Assembly (NCBI GenBank): GCA_046154185.1
Contig: JBJXGE010000039.1
Coordinates: 27,024-91,023, forward strand
Source of the DNA: JBJXGE01 sp046154185
GTDB lineage: Bacteria > Planctomycetota > UBA8108 > UBA1146 > JAJFFE01
Direction: 5' to 3'
DNA length: 64,000 nucleotides
Under the pieces are notes generated by a model. That model worked only from the letters and a program-made list of their open reading frames with translations. It was not told the DNA's origin and searched no databases. A program made the translations under genes and the position numbers. Shown here in pieces: positions 42,804 to 54,100 of this stretch (the stretch's first letter is position 1; each line of letters begins with the position of its first letter).

Positions 42804-43757
42804 TCACGTGCACGGCGCGGGATCGGCGCAGGCCAAACTGTCGGCCGTGGGGTCTAGCCCACAATTCGTCGCTCCAGGCGCGGGTGGTAAGGGCGAGCCG
42901 ACGACGAAGAGAGCGTTCAGCGCAAACACCGCGTCACCGATGTCGACGCCGCCGTCGTCGTTGATGTCCGCGGCATCCGTGCAAGCGGGCGCCGGTGAAC
43001 CGGACACGAAGAGTGACGAGAGAAGAAACACGGGATCGCCCACATCGAACCCGCCGTCGGCATTCACGTCGCCGCGTCGAAAGCCACCGCCGCCGACGAC
43101 CGAACCGTCCGAGACCTCGAACAGAATGTCCGCTGTCGTCTGGAGCGGGCCGGTTCCTTGCGCCTGCGCCTGCGCATTCACTTCGACGAACAATAAGTAA
43201 GTCCCAGGCGCGAGCATGACACTGGCACTCTCGTCAAAGGTGCCCGTCACGGTTTGGATCCACTGATACGCCGTGGCGCCAAGTGGCGTCGCCGTGATGA
43301 CGATCTGAGCGCGGCCGGAGGTGAACGGCGCACCTTCCACGACGGCGCCGGATACCGTCAACGCCAACGTCGTCGGCTGGTCGAGTGTGAACGTCACATT
43401 CAGTTGCGAGTTCGCGAAGCCTTCGGTGATTTGAAAACCAGCGGCAACCGTTGAGTCCGCGGTCGCGGCGACCGCGAGCGAACCCGAATAATTGCCGAGG
43501 CTGACGGACGTCGATTGGCTCGCCGTACCCGTCGCGTCGCCATCTGAACTGCTCACGGCAGCGAGCATCTCATTGAAGAGGCCCGGCAGCAGCGAATCGA
43601 CGTCGGCGGGCGAGTCGCACAGATCGGTCGGCAGGAGCGCGCCGCAGGCCTCCGCGGCAATCGATCGAGAAACGATGTCGAGGGTGTCGGCCTGAATGAA
43701 AGTCGGTGCGACACTCAGGGCGCAGATGACTGCGACGAAACGAGCTCGGAAACTCAT
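42804..43757 (-). CDS. Secreted protein with dockerin-like repeats, inverted within the MoxR cluster
   Basis: 317 residues, ATG with GAGG five bases upstream, signal peptide (FVAVICALSVAPTFIQA). The N-terminal beta-rich domain (~75-225) has a pattern like SVSLGNYSGSLAVAA and VTFTLDQPTTLALTVSG, resembling a cohesin- or PPC-type beta sandwich. Residues ~230-317 are two clear dockerin-like repeats (RRGDVNADGGFDVGDP; AADINDDGGVDIGDA) and the tail NCGLDPTADSLAC...PCT. Function unknown, probably surface-located. It is the only minus-strand gene between moxR and the giant TPR gene and probably inserted into the older operon. Confidence 0.82.
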   Translation of the reverse strand: MSFRARFVAVICALSVAPTFIQADTLDIVSRSIAAEACGALLPTDLCDSPADVDSLLPGLFNEMLAAVSSSDGDATGTASQSTSVSLGNYSGSLAVAATADSTVAAGFQITEGFANSQLNVTFTLDQPTTLALTVSGAVVEGAPFTSGRAQIVITATPLGATAYQWIQTVTGTFDESASVMLAPGTYLLFVEVNAQAQAQGTGPLQTTADILFEVSDGSVVGGGGFRRGDVNADGGFDVGDPVFLLSSLFVSGSPAPACTDAADINDDGGVDIGDAVFALNALFVVGSPLPPAPGATNCGLDPTADSLACADPAPCT

Positions 43758-43979
43758 GCGGACCTCTTTCTATGGGAGAAGTCGCCATTCTTTCGGGCGA
43801 CGGCGGCCGGGTCAACCTTTGCGATCCCAAAGCGCGGCGCCGGCCGTCTCGCACGTTCGCCAGTTTGCGAGCATCCAGCGACCTCCATAGAATCGCGCCG
43901 GCGCACGGCTGGACCGGAATCTGGCTCGCCGACCGCCCGGCATCGTGCGATAGTCCCCGTAACCGAGGAGCAAAGCACT

Positions 43980-45692
43980 TTGAGTTTCGCAAACTTATCG
44001 CCCGCGCTCGTGCTCGGCGGCTTCTTGGCGCTCGGAGCGATCCTCTTTGTGCTCCAACGGTTGCGCGTGCGCTATCGTCGCGTGCCCATCGTGACCACGC
44101 TCTTTTGGCGCCAAGCCATCGAGGAGTCGCGCGCGCGCGTGTTGACGCGGCGATTCCGCCATCTTCTCGCGTACTTGCTCATCTTGAGTTGCGCGAGTTT
44201 GCTCTGGCTCGCGCTCGCGCGGCCGCTCAGCGTCGACGACGGCGCCGAAGCAGTGGTCGTGCTCTTCGATGCCTCTGCCGGAATGGCCTGGGGCGATCGT
44301 CACGAGCGCGCGTGCGCGCTGCTCGAAGCCGAACTCGCGGCGACGCCGCGCGCGCAACGCGAAGTCTTTGCGTGTGGCGAACGCACGCGCCAGGTGCTCG
44401 CGCGAGGTGAGCACGAGCGACTCCTCCGCGCGCGACGCGATGCGCTCGCGCCCAACGCGGCGCCCTGCACGCTGGAAGCCACCATCGACGACCTGCTCGC
44501 AGCGCGCGACGAGAGTCGCGCGCTAAGACTCATCGTCTTCGCTTCGCGACCGCTCGACGCGGCGCGCTATCTGGCACCCCCCGCCGACGTCACGATCGAC
44601 GCGCGTGTCGTGCCCGCGACGGAAGCGGCGCTCGCGAACGTCGGCATCACCGCCATCGGTGCGACCAACGCTGTTTCGGGCGCCTGGGATCGCACGGATG
44701 TGTTGATCGAGTTGCGCGCGGTCGGAATCGACACGGCGCCCGACCCGCGCTGCACGCTCGACGGCGAACCGCTCGCATTCCTCGCCGCACCGAGTCGCCC
44801 GAACGATAGTACTTGGCGATTCCTGTTGCGCGATCTGCCCGCACTCGGCGGCGTACTCGAAGTGCAACTCGTGGGCGGCGACGCGCTCGCGCTCGACGAT
44901 ATCGCGCAGCTCGTGCTCCCCAAACGGTCGCCGATTCGGGTCGCACTCTCGCCAACACTCGAGCCATTGTTCGCACCGGTCTTCGCCGCCGACCCGGCCA
45001 TTCTGCTCACGCAATCTGACGCGCAAGTCGCGGTACGTCGCGTCGGCGAAAGTTTCGCGGAGCCGACACTGCCCGCGTTCGAAATCGCGACGCTCGCAAT
45101 GCAACCGCACGCGATCAAAATCGAGCACGAGCCGGAGGTCGATTCCGATGCAATACTCCGTACGGCCGTTCGGACTTTTGAACTCGATGGCCTCGACGCC
45201 ACCATCCCGTTGAGCGCCGCGCCGGGGCGCATGCGACGCCTCGCGATTTGGGAGTCGCTCATCGATCCCGAGGCCGATTGGATCGGCACGCCGGCATTTC
45301 CGGTTTTCGTCGCGTTGGCGATGCGGTGGCTGGCGAACAGCGCCGAGTGTCCCGAGTGGTTCAACGCGGGGGAGCCGCTCCGCGACTTCCGTGCGCGCTT
45401 CGCAACCGCGACCGACGTCGTGCTCGATCCAGTCGGTGACGATTTCACCGCGCCGCGCGCCGGCCGCTATCGCGATGCTCGCGGAACCACGCTGGCGGCG
45501 TCACTACGGGATGTGTGGGCGACAACGCCGCCGCGCGTCGCCGCGGAGCCTTCCACACCGCCGCTCACCCGTTCTGCTCCACCGCTCGCGCGCTCTTGGC
45601 AGGAACTCCAGATCGACACTCTGCTCCTCGCGGCCGCACTCGCGCTCTTGATCGTGGAATGGTGGCTCTATCAGACGGGACGAATCCCGTGA
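43980..45692 (+). CDS. BatA-like membrane protein with VWA-like domain
   Basis: 570 residues, TTG start with GAGGAG ten bases upstream. Two N-terminal membrane helices (~10-28 and ~61-83; LVLGGFLALGAILFVLQRLRV, LLAYLLILSCASLLWLALARPL), the arrangement of the aerotolerance-regulator BatA N-terminal domain, then a VWA-like stretch starting VVVLFDASAGMAWG, in which the DxSxG is retained but the MIDAS is incomplete. A third helix near the end (~545-563). Predicted to face the periplasm. Bat proteins partner MoxR and DUF58. Its stop overlaps the next start (GTGA). Confidence 0.82.
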   Translation: MSFANLSPALVLGGFLALGAILFVLQRLRVRYRRVPIVTTLFWRQAIEESRARVLTRRFRHLLAYLLILSCASLLWLALARPLSVDDGAEAVVVLFDASAGMAWGDRHERACALLEAELAATPRAQREVFACGERTRQVLARGEHERLLRARRDALAPNAAPCTLEATIDDLLAARDESRALRLIVFASRPLDAARYLAPPADVTIDARVVPATEAALANVGITAIGATNAVSGAWDRTDVLIELRAVGIDTAPDPRCTLDGEPLAFLAAPSRPNDSTWRFLLRDLPALGGVLEVQLVGGDALALDDIAQLVLPKRSPIRVALSPTLEPLFAPVFAADPAILLTQSDAQVAVRRVGESFAEPTLPAFEIATLAMQPHAIKIEHEPEVDSDAILRTAVRTFELDGLDATIPLSAAPGRMRRLAIWESLIDPEADWIGTPAFPVFVALAMRWLANSAECPEWFNAGEPLRDFRARFATATDVVLDPVGDDFTAPRAGRYRDARGTTLAASLRDVWATTPPRVAAEPSTPPLTRSAPPLARSWQELQIDTLLLAAALALLIVEWWLYQTGRIP

Positions 45693-48193
45693 GTCCCATT
45701 GTGTTTCTCTTACCGTCGGCGCTCGCGCTTTTGGTGCTGTTGCCGCTCCTCCGCTGGTTTCCACGCCGCGCACGCGATGTGCGCCATCTTCTCTTGCGCG
45801 CGCTCCTGCTTGCGCTCGGAATCATCGCCCTTTCGCAACCGGTGGTGCTGCGCGACGACACGACGGTGTACTCGATCTGGGTCATCGACTTGTCCGAGAG
45901 CGCGAGCGTCGAGGCGCGCGTCGCCGCGGAGCGTTTCGTCGCCACAGAAGTGCCGCGACTCGCGCCGCGCGCCCGCACCGGTTGTGTCCTCATCGGCGCG
46001 GCCGCCGCCTCGACGCTGAGCGCTTTCGATCGCGTCGTGCGACTGGACGAATCGGGCGAGACTTCCCCGCTGAGTCGCGCGCTCCACGCGGCGCTGCGGT
46101 TGATTCCGGAACACGCGCCCGGCTCGATCACCTTACTCAGCGATGGACAGGCGACTGAGCGCGACTGGGGCCGCGCACTCATCGCGCTCGAAGAACGCGG
46201 CCTTCCGCTCCACACGATTCCGCTCACCGCGCGCCGCGACACGCTTGCGATCACCAACGTCGAATGGAGCGAGCCGCTCCGCATCGGCGCAACCGCGCGT
46301 CTCGCGGTCACCGTGCGCGGCGGACCGGCGAACATCACCGTCGCGCTCGTGGGACCGAACGGACTCCTCGCGACGAGTCCGCAAGTCGAAGCGTCGGGCG
46401 TGACGCACGTGCCGCTCGAGTTCGAACCCACCGCCGCCGGCTTCCTCCCCGTGACGCTCGAGATTCGTCTCGGCGACAACGCGGCGCCGAATTCCATCTC
46501 GCGTTCGACGACGCTCGCGATCTGCGATCCATTGCGCGCCCTCTATGTCACTACGCGCGTTCGCGGCGGTGGTCCCCAGTTGGCGACGATCGTCGGTCGC
46601 GGCATCACGATCGAGGCTTGCGCGCCATCGGCGCTCGCGACTCGGCTCGCGTCGCCGATCGAGTTCGAGCTCCTCATCCTCGACGATTGCTCGGCTGACG
46701 AACTCGCGCCGGCGGTCCAACAAGAAATAGTCGGCGCCGTGCGTGACCACGGCCTCGGGCTCTTCTTCGCGGGCGGCGCGGCGTCCTTCGGACCCGGCGG
46801 GTATCACGAGACACCGATCGAGGAGATCGTGCCGGTCGAGTTCGTGCAGAAGGAAGAGAAGAAGGATCCATCGACCGCGCTCGCGCTCATCATCGATACC
46901 TCCGGTTCCATGGGCGGGAACCGCATTCGCCTGGCGAAAGAAGTCGCACGACTCGCAATTCGCCGGCTCTTGCCGCACGACAAAATCGGGATCGTCGAGT
47001 TTTACGGACATAAGCGCTGGGCCGCGCCGCTCCAATCGGCGGCGAACGCGATCGAGATTCAACGCGCGCTCAATCGACTCGACGCGGGCGGCGGCACGAT
47101 TCTTTTGCCCGCGATCGAAGAAGCGTATTACGGACTCCGCAATGTCGAGACGCGCTACAAACACGTACTGGTCTTGACCGATGCCGGCGTCGAGAACGGC
47201 GCCTATGAGGATCTCTTTCGGCGCATGGTTCAAGATGGCATCTGCGTCTCTACCGTGCTCGTCGGTCCGGGTCGCCACAGCGAGTTTCTCGTGCAGCTCG
47301 CCGATTGGGGCAACGGTCGCTTCTACACCGCGGCCGATCGCTTTCAATTGCCGGAAGTCATCCTCAAGCAACCATCGACTTCGCGCCTGCCGGCGTATCG
47401 CAGCGACGAGACCGCGGTGCGCGCCCGCGGCGGCAGCGCCTGGTGGGCTGACTTCGAGACGACCGGCATTCCGCCGCTTGCGGGCTACGTGGAAACGCGC
47501 ACACGCGCCGGCGCGACGACGATTCTCGAGACCGAACGCGAAGCGGCGCCGATCATCGCGAGCTGGTGTTACGGACTCGGCCGCGTCACGGCGATCACGA
47601 CCGAGCTGACCGGCCCGGGCACGGAGCCGTGGCGCGAATGGTCATCCTACGCCCCGCTCGTCGCGCGCCTCATCGAACGCACGGCGAACGACGCGAGCGA
47701 GCCGTTTCGATACGAGTGGACGCGGGACGCGCGCGAGCTGCGCCTCACGGCACGGCGCAATTGGCCGCATGAGTTTGAACCCCACGGCGACGTGATCGAC
47801 GAGTTTGGTCGAGCGACCGAGCCGCTCGTGTTTCACACGCGCGCGGACGGCGCGTTCACCGCCGCCATGAGCGCGATTCCTGCTACCGACGTTCGCTGGC
47901 AACTCGACGCGCGGCGTCGCCTCGTTGCGCCCGGCGCCGAGTCGCGCGCACACGAACTCGCGGTCGATGCGAGCCGAACGCTCGACCTCGCGCGCGCCGC
48001 GGCCGCGACCGGCGGCTATGCCGCCGCCAGCTTGACGACTGTCGACACAGCGCAGATGGTCACCAAGGGCGGCGGCGATCGCGTTCAATTCTTCGATCTG
48101 CGACCGCTCGTCATCGCGCTCGCCCTCTTGATGTATGGGTTCGATCTCGCCTACCGGCGGCGCAAAACTAGTGCGGCAGAGGGTTCCGCATGA
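45689..48193 (+). CDS. VWA-domain membrane protein, BatB/glutamine-amidotransferase-like
   Basis: 834 residues; GTG 45689 overlaps the upstream stop (GTGA). Two N-terminal helices (~4-22, ~33-52), an N-terminal VWA-like part (VIDLSESAS), a class-I glutamine-amidotransferase-like fold segment (RALYVTTRVRGGGPQL...GLGLFFAGGAASFGPGGY), a full VWA with MIDAS DTSGSMGG (403-410) and a GGGTIL threonine loop, and a C-terminal helix (~805-825). This is the domain order of large membrane VWA proteins found with MoxR clusters in planctomycetes. Its metal site is complete, unlike those of the two neighbours. Stop overlaps the giant TPR start (ATGA). Confidence 0.88.
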   Translation: MSPIVFLLPSALALLVLLPLLRWFPRRARDVRHLLLRALLLALGIIALSQPVVLRDDTTVYSIWVIDLSESASVEARVAAERFVATEVPRLAPRARTGCVLIGAAAASTLSAFDRVVRLDESGETSPLSRALHAALRLIPEHAPGSITLLSDGQATERDWGRALIALEERGLPLHTIPLTARRDTLAITNVEWSEPLRIGATARLAVTVRGGPANITVALVGPNGLLATSPQVEASGVTHVPLEFEPTAAGFLPVTLEIRLGDNAAPNSISRSTTLAICDPLRALYVTTRVRGGGPQLATIVGRGITIEACAPSALATRLASPIEFELLILDDCSADELAPAVQQEIVGAVRDHGLGLFFAGGAASFGPGGYHETPIEEIVPVEFVQKEEKKDPSTALALIIDTSGSMGGNRIRLAKEVARLAIRRLLPHDKIGIVEFYGHKRWAAPLQSAANAIEIQRALNRLDAGGGTILLPAIEEAYYGLRNVETRYKHVLVLTDAGVENGAYEDLFRRMVQDGICVSTVLVGPGRHSEFLVQLADWGNGRFYTAADRFQLPEVILKQPSTSRLPAYRSDETAVRARGGSAWWADFETTGIPPLAGYVETRTRAGATTILETEREAAPIIASWCYGLGRVTAITTELTGPGTEPWREWSSYAPLVARLIERTANDASEPFRYEWTRDARELRLTARRNWPHEFEPHGDVIDEFGRATEPLVFHTRADGAFTAAMSAIPATDVRWQLDARRRLVAPGAESRAHELAVDASRTLDLARAAAATGGYAAASLTTVDTAQMVTKGGGDRVQFFDLRPLVIALALLMYGFDLAYRRRKTSAAEGSA

Positions 48194-51100
48194 TTCGCGT
48201 TCATTTTCTGCTACTGACACTCGCACTCGCGTCCACGATCTCGATCGCCGCCTCGCAAACGCCGACGCCGCCGGCACGCGGCCGTCGACCTGCGCCCCGC
48301 GGCGGCATTGCGGCCCTACCGGTACCGGAACTCGGCGCCGAGCTGACCGCGCAAGCGGCGGCGGCGTTAGCAGCGAGCGACGACCCGCGCGCCGCCGCGG
48401 ACGACCTTTGGAACGCGTGCATCATCGCGCATGGCACGATCGAACCGTTAGTCGCGGAGCTCGTCGCGCGCATCGATGCCGACGCGACTCCGCCGCGCGA
48501 ACGACTCGCGGCGCGACGACTCGCAACGCGAATTCTCCGCCGCCTCGGGGCACTCCCGCGCGCGCACCAGATCATCCAACGCATTCCCGAGTCGGAGCGA
48601 AGCCCGGCCGATCTGCAGGAACTGCTCGCGATCGTCGACGCGCTCGGCCAATACCCAGAAACGTTGCTGACCATCGAGCGCTTGCTCGCGCTGCCGTCCG
48701 ATCCAAAACTAACGAACAGACTGTTGCTGCGCCGCGCGCTCCTTACAAAACGCGACGCGCAAGATACGCCTTCGCCGCTCGCGACGTTCGCGTCAGCGCC
48801 CGAACGAGACGCCACGACGCGCAAACAAGCGGCGATGATTCTTGCGCTCACGGGGGAGGAAGCGGAAGCCGTTCGGCTCTACGAGATAGCCGGTGAGCCG
48901 GTCGAGCAATATCACGATCACGTGCGCGTCGCGGAATGGGCGATCGAAGCGAAGCTGTGGCCGGCCGCGCAAGAGCACGCGTGGTCCGCGCTGCGCGGTG
49001 CGCGGCTCGCGCGCGATCGGCGCTACGCGCTCACGCTACTCGCCGAGGCCTATCGGCAACCGCGTGCGCTGAGGGAATTGTCGGCGCGGTTTGCGGCAGA
49101 ACCGGAGCTTGCGCCGGAAGCGCGCCACGTTTGGATCGATGTCTTACGGGAAACCGGAGCAATCGAAGAAGCGCTGCGGCTCTTCCGCACCGAAAGCGAA
49201 GGGCGTTTCACGATCGAGATGCGCCGCGAGCTACTCGAAATGTGTCGGGAGTCCGGTCGCGACGCGATTCTGCTCGACGCCTACGCACATGCGATTGCCG
49301 ACGAGCCGCGCGCTATCGAGTGGCGCGAAGGATTGAGCCGTTACTATCTCGAACGAGGCGATCGAACTGCGGCGCTCGAAGTGTGGCGACCTTACGTCAC
49401 CATCACGAACGACACCCGCTATCTGCTGGCGGCGGCTACGGCGCTCGCGACACTCGGACTCGATGAATTGGCGGAGGAGTTCGCGCGCTGCTGTCCGACC
49501 ATCGAACCAGCGACGGCCGACGCCGTCCGCCTGTTTGTGTTCCAGCTCCACTTCGATCGCGGTCGACTCGAACGTGCACGCGAAACGCTCGATGAACTCG
49601 ACGCGCGCGCCGCGCCGGAAGATCCCGTGCGCGCCGATCTCGCGGAATCCTATGTTCGCCTGGGCGATCCCAAGCGTGCGATTGCGGTGCTCAAGGCGTT
49701 GGCCGCCGCGCGTGGCGACGAGCGTGGCGTCGATCTCGAAATGAAGCTCGCGCATCTCTACTCGCAAATCGGCGCTGAAGAGCGCGCGCTCGAGTGCTGG
49801 CGCGATTTGTGGCCCCGGGTCGATTCGATTCCACAGCGACGCTTCGTCGAAGATCGGCTCATGACCTTGGCAGCGCAGCTCGGACAACTCGCGGCGATCG
49901 CCGTCGAGCTCGAGCGACGCCTCATCGCCGGTCAAGCCAGCGATCGCGAAGCGGGGCTCTTGGTGCGCATTTACTCCCACGCCAAGGATCCAGTGTCGGC
50001 GGCCGAGATCATCGAAGAACACATGCGCCAAAAGGGTGGCAATGAAGTTGATGCGCTGAACGAAAAAGCGCGCGTGTTCCTCGCTTGTCAGGACTATTTC
50101 CACTACGAGGAAACTATGCGAGCGCTGATCGACATCGATGCCGACGGCGCTTCCGACTATCTGCGACAACTCGCGATGTCGAATCTCGAACGAGGACAGC
50201 GCGAGGAAGCGCGGCAAGTGCTCGTGCGCCTCGCCGCTAGCGAGAAAGACTCGCTCAGCGATGAATTCGAGGCTGGCGTCTTGGCAATCGCCGGGTTGCG
50301 AGAAGAGTCGGCGCGCGCGTACGCGCGCGGGCTTGCGCGGCGCCCGGAACGCATCGACAACTACTTGTTGCTCGCGAATGTGCTCCGCGAGATTGGGCAA
50401 CACGAGGCCGCGGCCGGCATGTTTCAGTACTTGGCTGAGACCGCGGAGCGCGACGACTTGTTCACCATCGCGATCGACGGCATCCTCAATTTGCGCGATG
50501 GCCGCGGAAACCGCGGCGCACCGGATTCGCTCATCGCCTGGGCGCGTCGCATCACGCTCGAACGCATCGCGACGCGGCCCGACAAACTCTATCTCTATCA
50601 GCTCGCGGCGGACCTCGCAGCAGAGTTGCGCGACACCAACGGCGCGGTGCGCGCCCTCAAAGCCGGGCTCCCGATTGCTGGCGAGCAACGGTCGTCGCAA
50701 TTGCGAGAACTCATGGCCCTCACCGACAACGCGGCTCTCAAGCGGATGTTCGGGCGCCGCCTTCTTGGCCAAGGCGAACTCGTTCCGCCGCAGGTTTATC
50801 TCGATCTCGGCGCGACTTTTCTCGCGGCCGGCGACGTCACGAACGCGGCGCGGACGTTTCAGCAAGCGAGTCGACTCCCAGAGTTCGCCGAACTCCAGCG
50901 CCGAATCGCCGCCGAGTTCGAACGCGCGCAATACCCGCAGCAGGCATTGCATGTCTATGAGCGCGTGCTCACCGTAGAAAGCACGGATGCGGCGCTCCTG
51001 TCGAAGGTCGGTGAACTGCACGAGCAACTCGGCAACGATGCGGCCGCGCTTCAAGTGTACTTGCGTGGCATCGACCTCTTGCTCGCGAGGCAGCCCGTCG

Positions 51101-54100
51101 TCGTCGGAGTCGCGGTCGAAGCCGACACAAAACCGACCGCCGCACTCACACCCACCCAATTCGGCGCCGGCAATGTCGGAGCATTCGAGAGTCATTTTCC
51201 ATGGCTTCTGCGCGGACTCCTCGCCACGCTCCCCACCGACTCGAGCGCGCTCGCCGTGTTCGAGCGCCAGCTCGCCAATTTTCACGACGACCTGGAACGC
51301 GTGCGACGCACGGGAGTCGGGCCCGACGCACAGCTCGCCGCGCATCCGCGGCTCGCGGAACGCGCGCGACTTTGTCGGCGACTCGCAATCGCCGTCGGAC
51401 AGACGGCGCGACTCAGCGCGATCGATGATCCGCTCCTCGAGACCTTCACCGCCGATACCAAGCTCCTCGCGGAACTCTGCCGTTTTCGCGTCGATTGGGG
51501 TCTCCTGGTATCCGCGCGCCACTTGGTGGATACGGCGGCGCGACCGGACGCGGAGAAGCAGCCGCTGCGTCTCCTCACGGGTGCCGCCGCCGGGGATCAA
51601 CTCCCTGGCACCGCGACTATCGCGGAAGCTCGCGCGCAGGTGTTGACGCTGTTGGTGGATGGTCGCGAGCAAGCTGCGCGACTGCTGCTCGAGCGCGTCG
51701 ACGTCGCTGGCGCCGGCGCGGACGACCTCGAAGCGATCCCGCTGCTCGTTGCGGGCGCGGCGTATCTAAACGCGAGCGATCTCGCGCTGACGTTATGCCG
51801 ACATTGGATCCAACTCGTGGTTCGCAATACCAAAGAGGACGAAGTCTACACCGCCGTGGAATCGGTGCTGAACGGCAGTCGACGCGTCCTCGAGCCGGAG
51901 CAACTGCGCAGTCTCATGGAGGATCTCGTCAGCGGCATCGTCGCGACGCCGCAGAAGTTCGCGCAGTTTCTCAATCGACTGAGCGAACTACGGCCGATCT
52001 TGGGGGACTCGTTTCTCACGGCGAATCAAATCGAGACGCTGATCCGCAGCCGTCTCGCGGCCAGCGATCAAATGGTGTACGGGATTCCCGATCTCATTCA
52101 ACTTGCCGCCGCCGATGACCGCCCAGAGCTCTTTCGCAGCGCGTGGCCGCGCATTGCGAAAACGCAACGGGCGAGCTTCGTGCTCATGTTGATTCCAAAA
52201 CTCGACGCGCCGGTCGCGAGTGAGTTCGCGGACGCGCTGCTCGCGTCGTTCGAGGAGGCGCTGAGCGATCTCGAAAACCATGAGCTGCTCGCGTACCAAG
52301 TCGACGAACTCGTGTCGGCGGGCGATGCGAATCTCGAATTAGTGAGGCGCATACTCGAGACGCTGCTCGCGCGCGAGGCGCAAAACGTCCACACCTTGGC
52401 GGCGCACGCGCTGCTGCTGAAGAAACTCGGCCGCGACGACGACGCGCTCGCGGCAGCGCTCGCGGCGTTCGCGAGCCTGACGTCCGTCCCGGGTACGAGC
52501 TACCGCCTGTTGCAGGCGCGCCGCAACTTGCTCACGGCGTTCTATGAGCAACACGCCGCGGCCTTCTTGTCGGTGCTCGTCGCGGAAGAAGAAAAGAGCG
52601 GCACAAGCGTCGAACTGTCGCTTCAGCGGCTCGACCTCGCGGAACGCCAAAAGGACGACAGTCGCTTCGAAACCGAGATAGAGCGCGCGCTCGATCTGCA
52701 CCCGCGAGACGCGAAGGTCTTGGCGCGCGCGCGCGCGTGGTACGCAAGCCGCGGCGATCGGATGGCGTCGCTTGGGCTCCTCGAACGAATGATCGCGCTC
52801 GATTCGACGAGCGTGCCGTTGCGTTCGCAACTCGTCAGTTTTTGGGAAGCTCTGCGGCACCCGCTGCGCGCGTTGGATGTGCTGACAAAAAAAACGGACG
52901 AGGAAACCTCGTTCGATACCGAAGGTGCGACGGTGGAGCGGACGCCGCCCGCCACGATGGAGCTCGTCGCGCAACAGGTTGCGGATAACGACCTGGCGGC
53001 GCGCGCGAATTACCGGCGCGCGTGGCGCCTCTTTCCGGATCGCAACGAACAGTATTTTGCATGGCGCTATGAACATGAGATCAGAGAGCGACGGTTTTGG
53101 CCGCGCGATGAGGGGCAGAGTCGCGCCCACCGCGAGCGCGGCGGATTTCCCGCAATCTTCGACCGCGCGCCGGGCGTCAAAGATGACTCGGACGCGGTCA
53201 CCGACGAGGGACACGCGGACGGGACGACGAACCCGGACGACGACGACGCGCGTGCGGCGCAATCGGCGATCGTCGCGGCGGTGAATTGGGGCGCGGACGA
53301 AGTGCGGCGTGAGTTGCGCTCACTCGATCTCGAGGGTCTAGCGGCGCCGCTGGCGAGCGACATTTTCGCCGCACTCGCGGACGATGCGCGGCAGCAAAGC
53401 GCGGACGGCGCCGACGGCGCGGCGCGCGCCGTCGCTGAACTGTTGGCGAAAGATCGGGCGGGCGAGGCCGGCAAGATCGAGTACGGCCGCCTCTTCGCGC
53501 TCTTCGAAGCTGCGACGCTGGCTGCCACGAGCGAAGTCGCCGCGACTTTGCCGGGTCTCCTCAAGAGCATCGATGCGCACGACCTCGCGCAAATCACGCG
53601 ACTCGCGCGCCTCGCGGCGCGACTCGGCGATGCGAAGCGCGCCGCGCTCCTCTACTCGTGGTGCGCACTGGTCGGCGGACTCGAAACGCGCTTCGACGAC
53701 TTCGCAAACGCCACGCGCTTGCTGAAGGAAGTCGTCAAGGAACTAACGGGCGCCGAGCGCGAGCAGGTCGTCGCGACCGTGCTACGCTTCGCGGATCCGG
53801 GACTGAACGCTCTTTGGGGTCGCGATGGTTACGAGCGATTAGTCCTCGACACCTGGGACGAGCTCGGCGGTCCGGGCGTGGCGCTCGAGCGGGGCCGCGC
53901 CATTTGCGCCAGTATCGTCGGCGAACTGGGAGATCTGCCGCGACGCGAGACCGCGATCAAAGTCGCCGAACTCCACGCGCGCGCCGGCGAACTCGAGCCG
54001 GCAATCGCAGCGCTCGAAGTTGCGTTGACGAAGTTGACGCCGCCCGCGCGCGGCCTCCGCTACGCGTTCTTCCGCACGTACTTCGATGCCCCCGCGCAGA

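Noticed and set aside
49231..51672. 813-codon open frame on the minus strand inside the giant TPR gene
   Set aside because: Long antisense frames are common in GC-rich coding DNA; the product is Arg/Glu-rich and lacks a ribosome site or family motif, while the plus-strand TPR pattern runs through without break.
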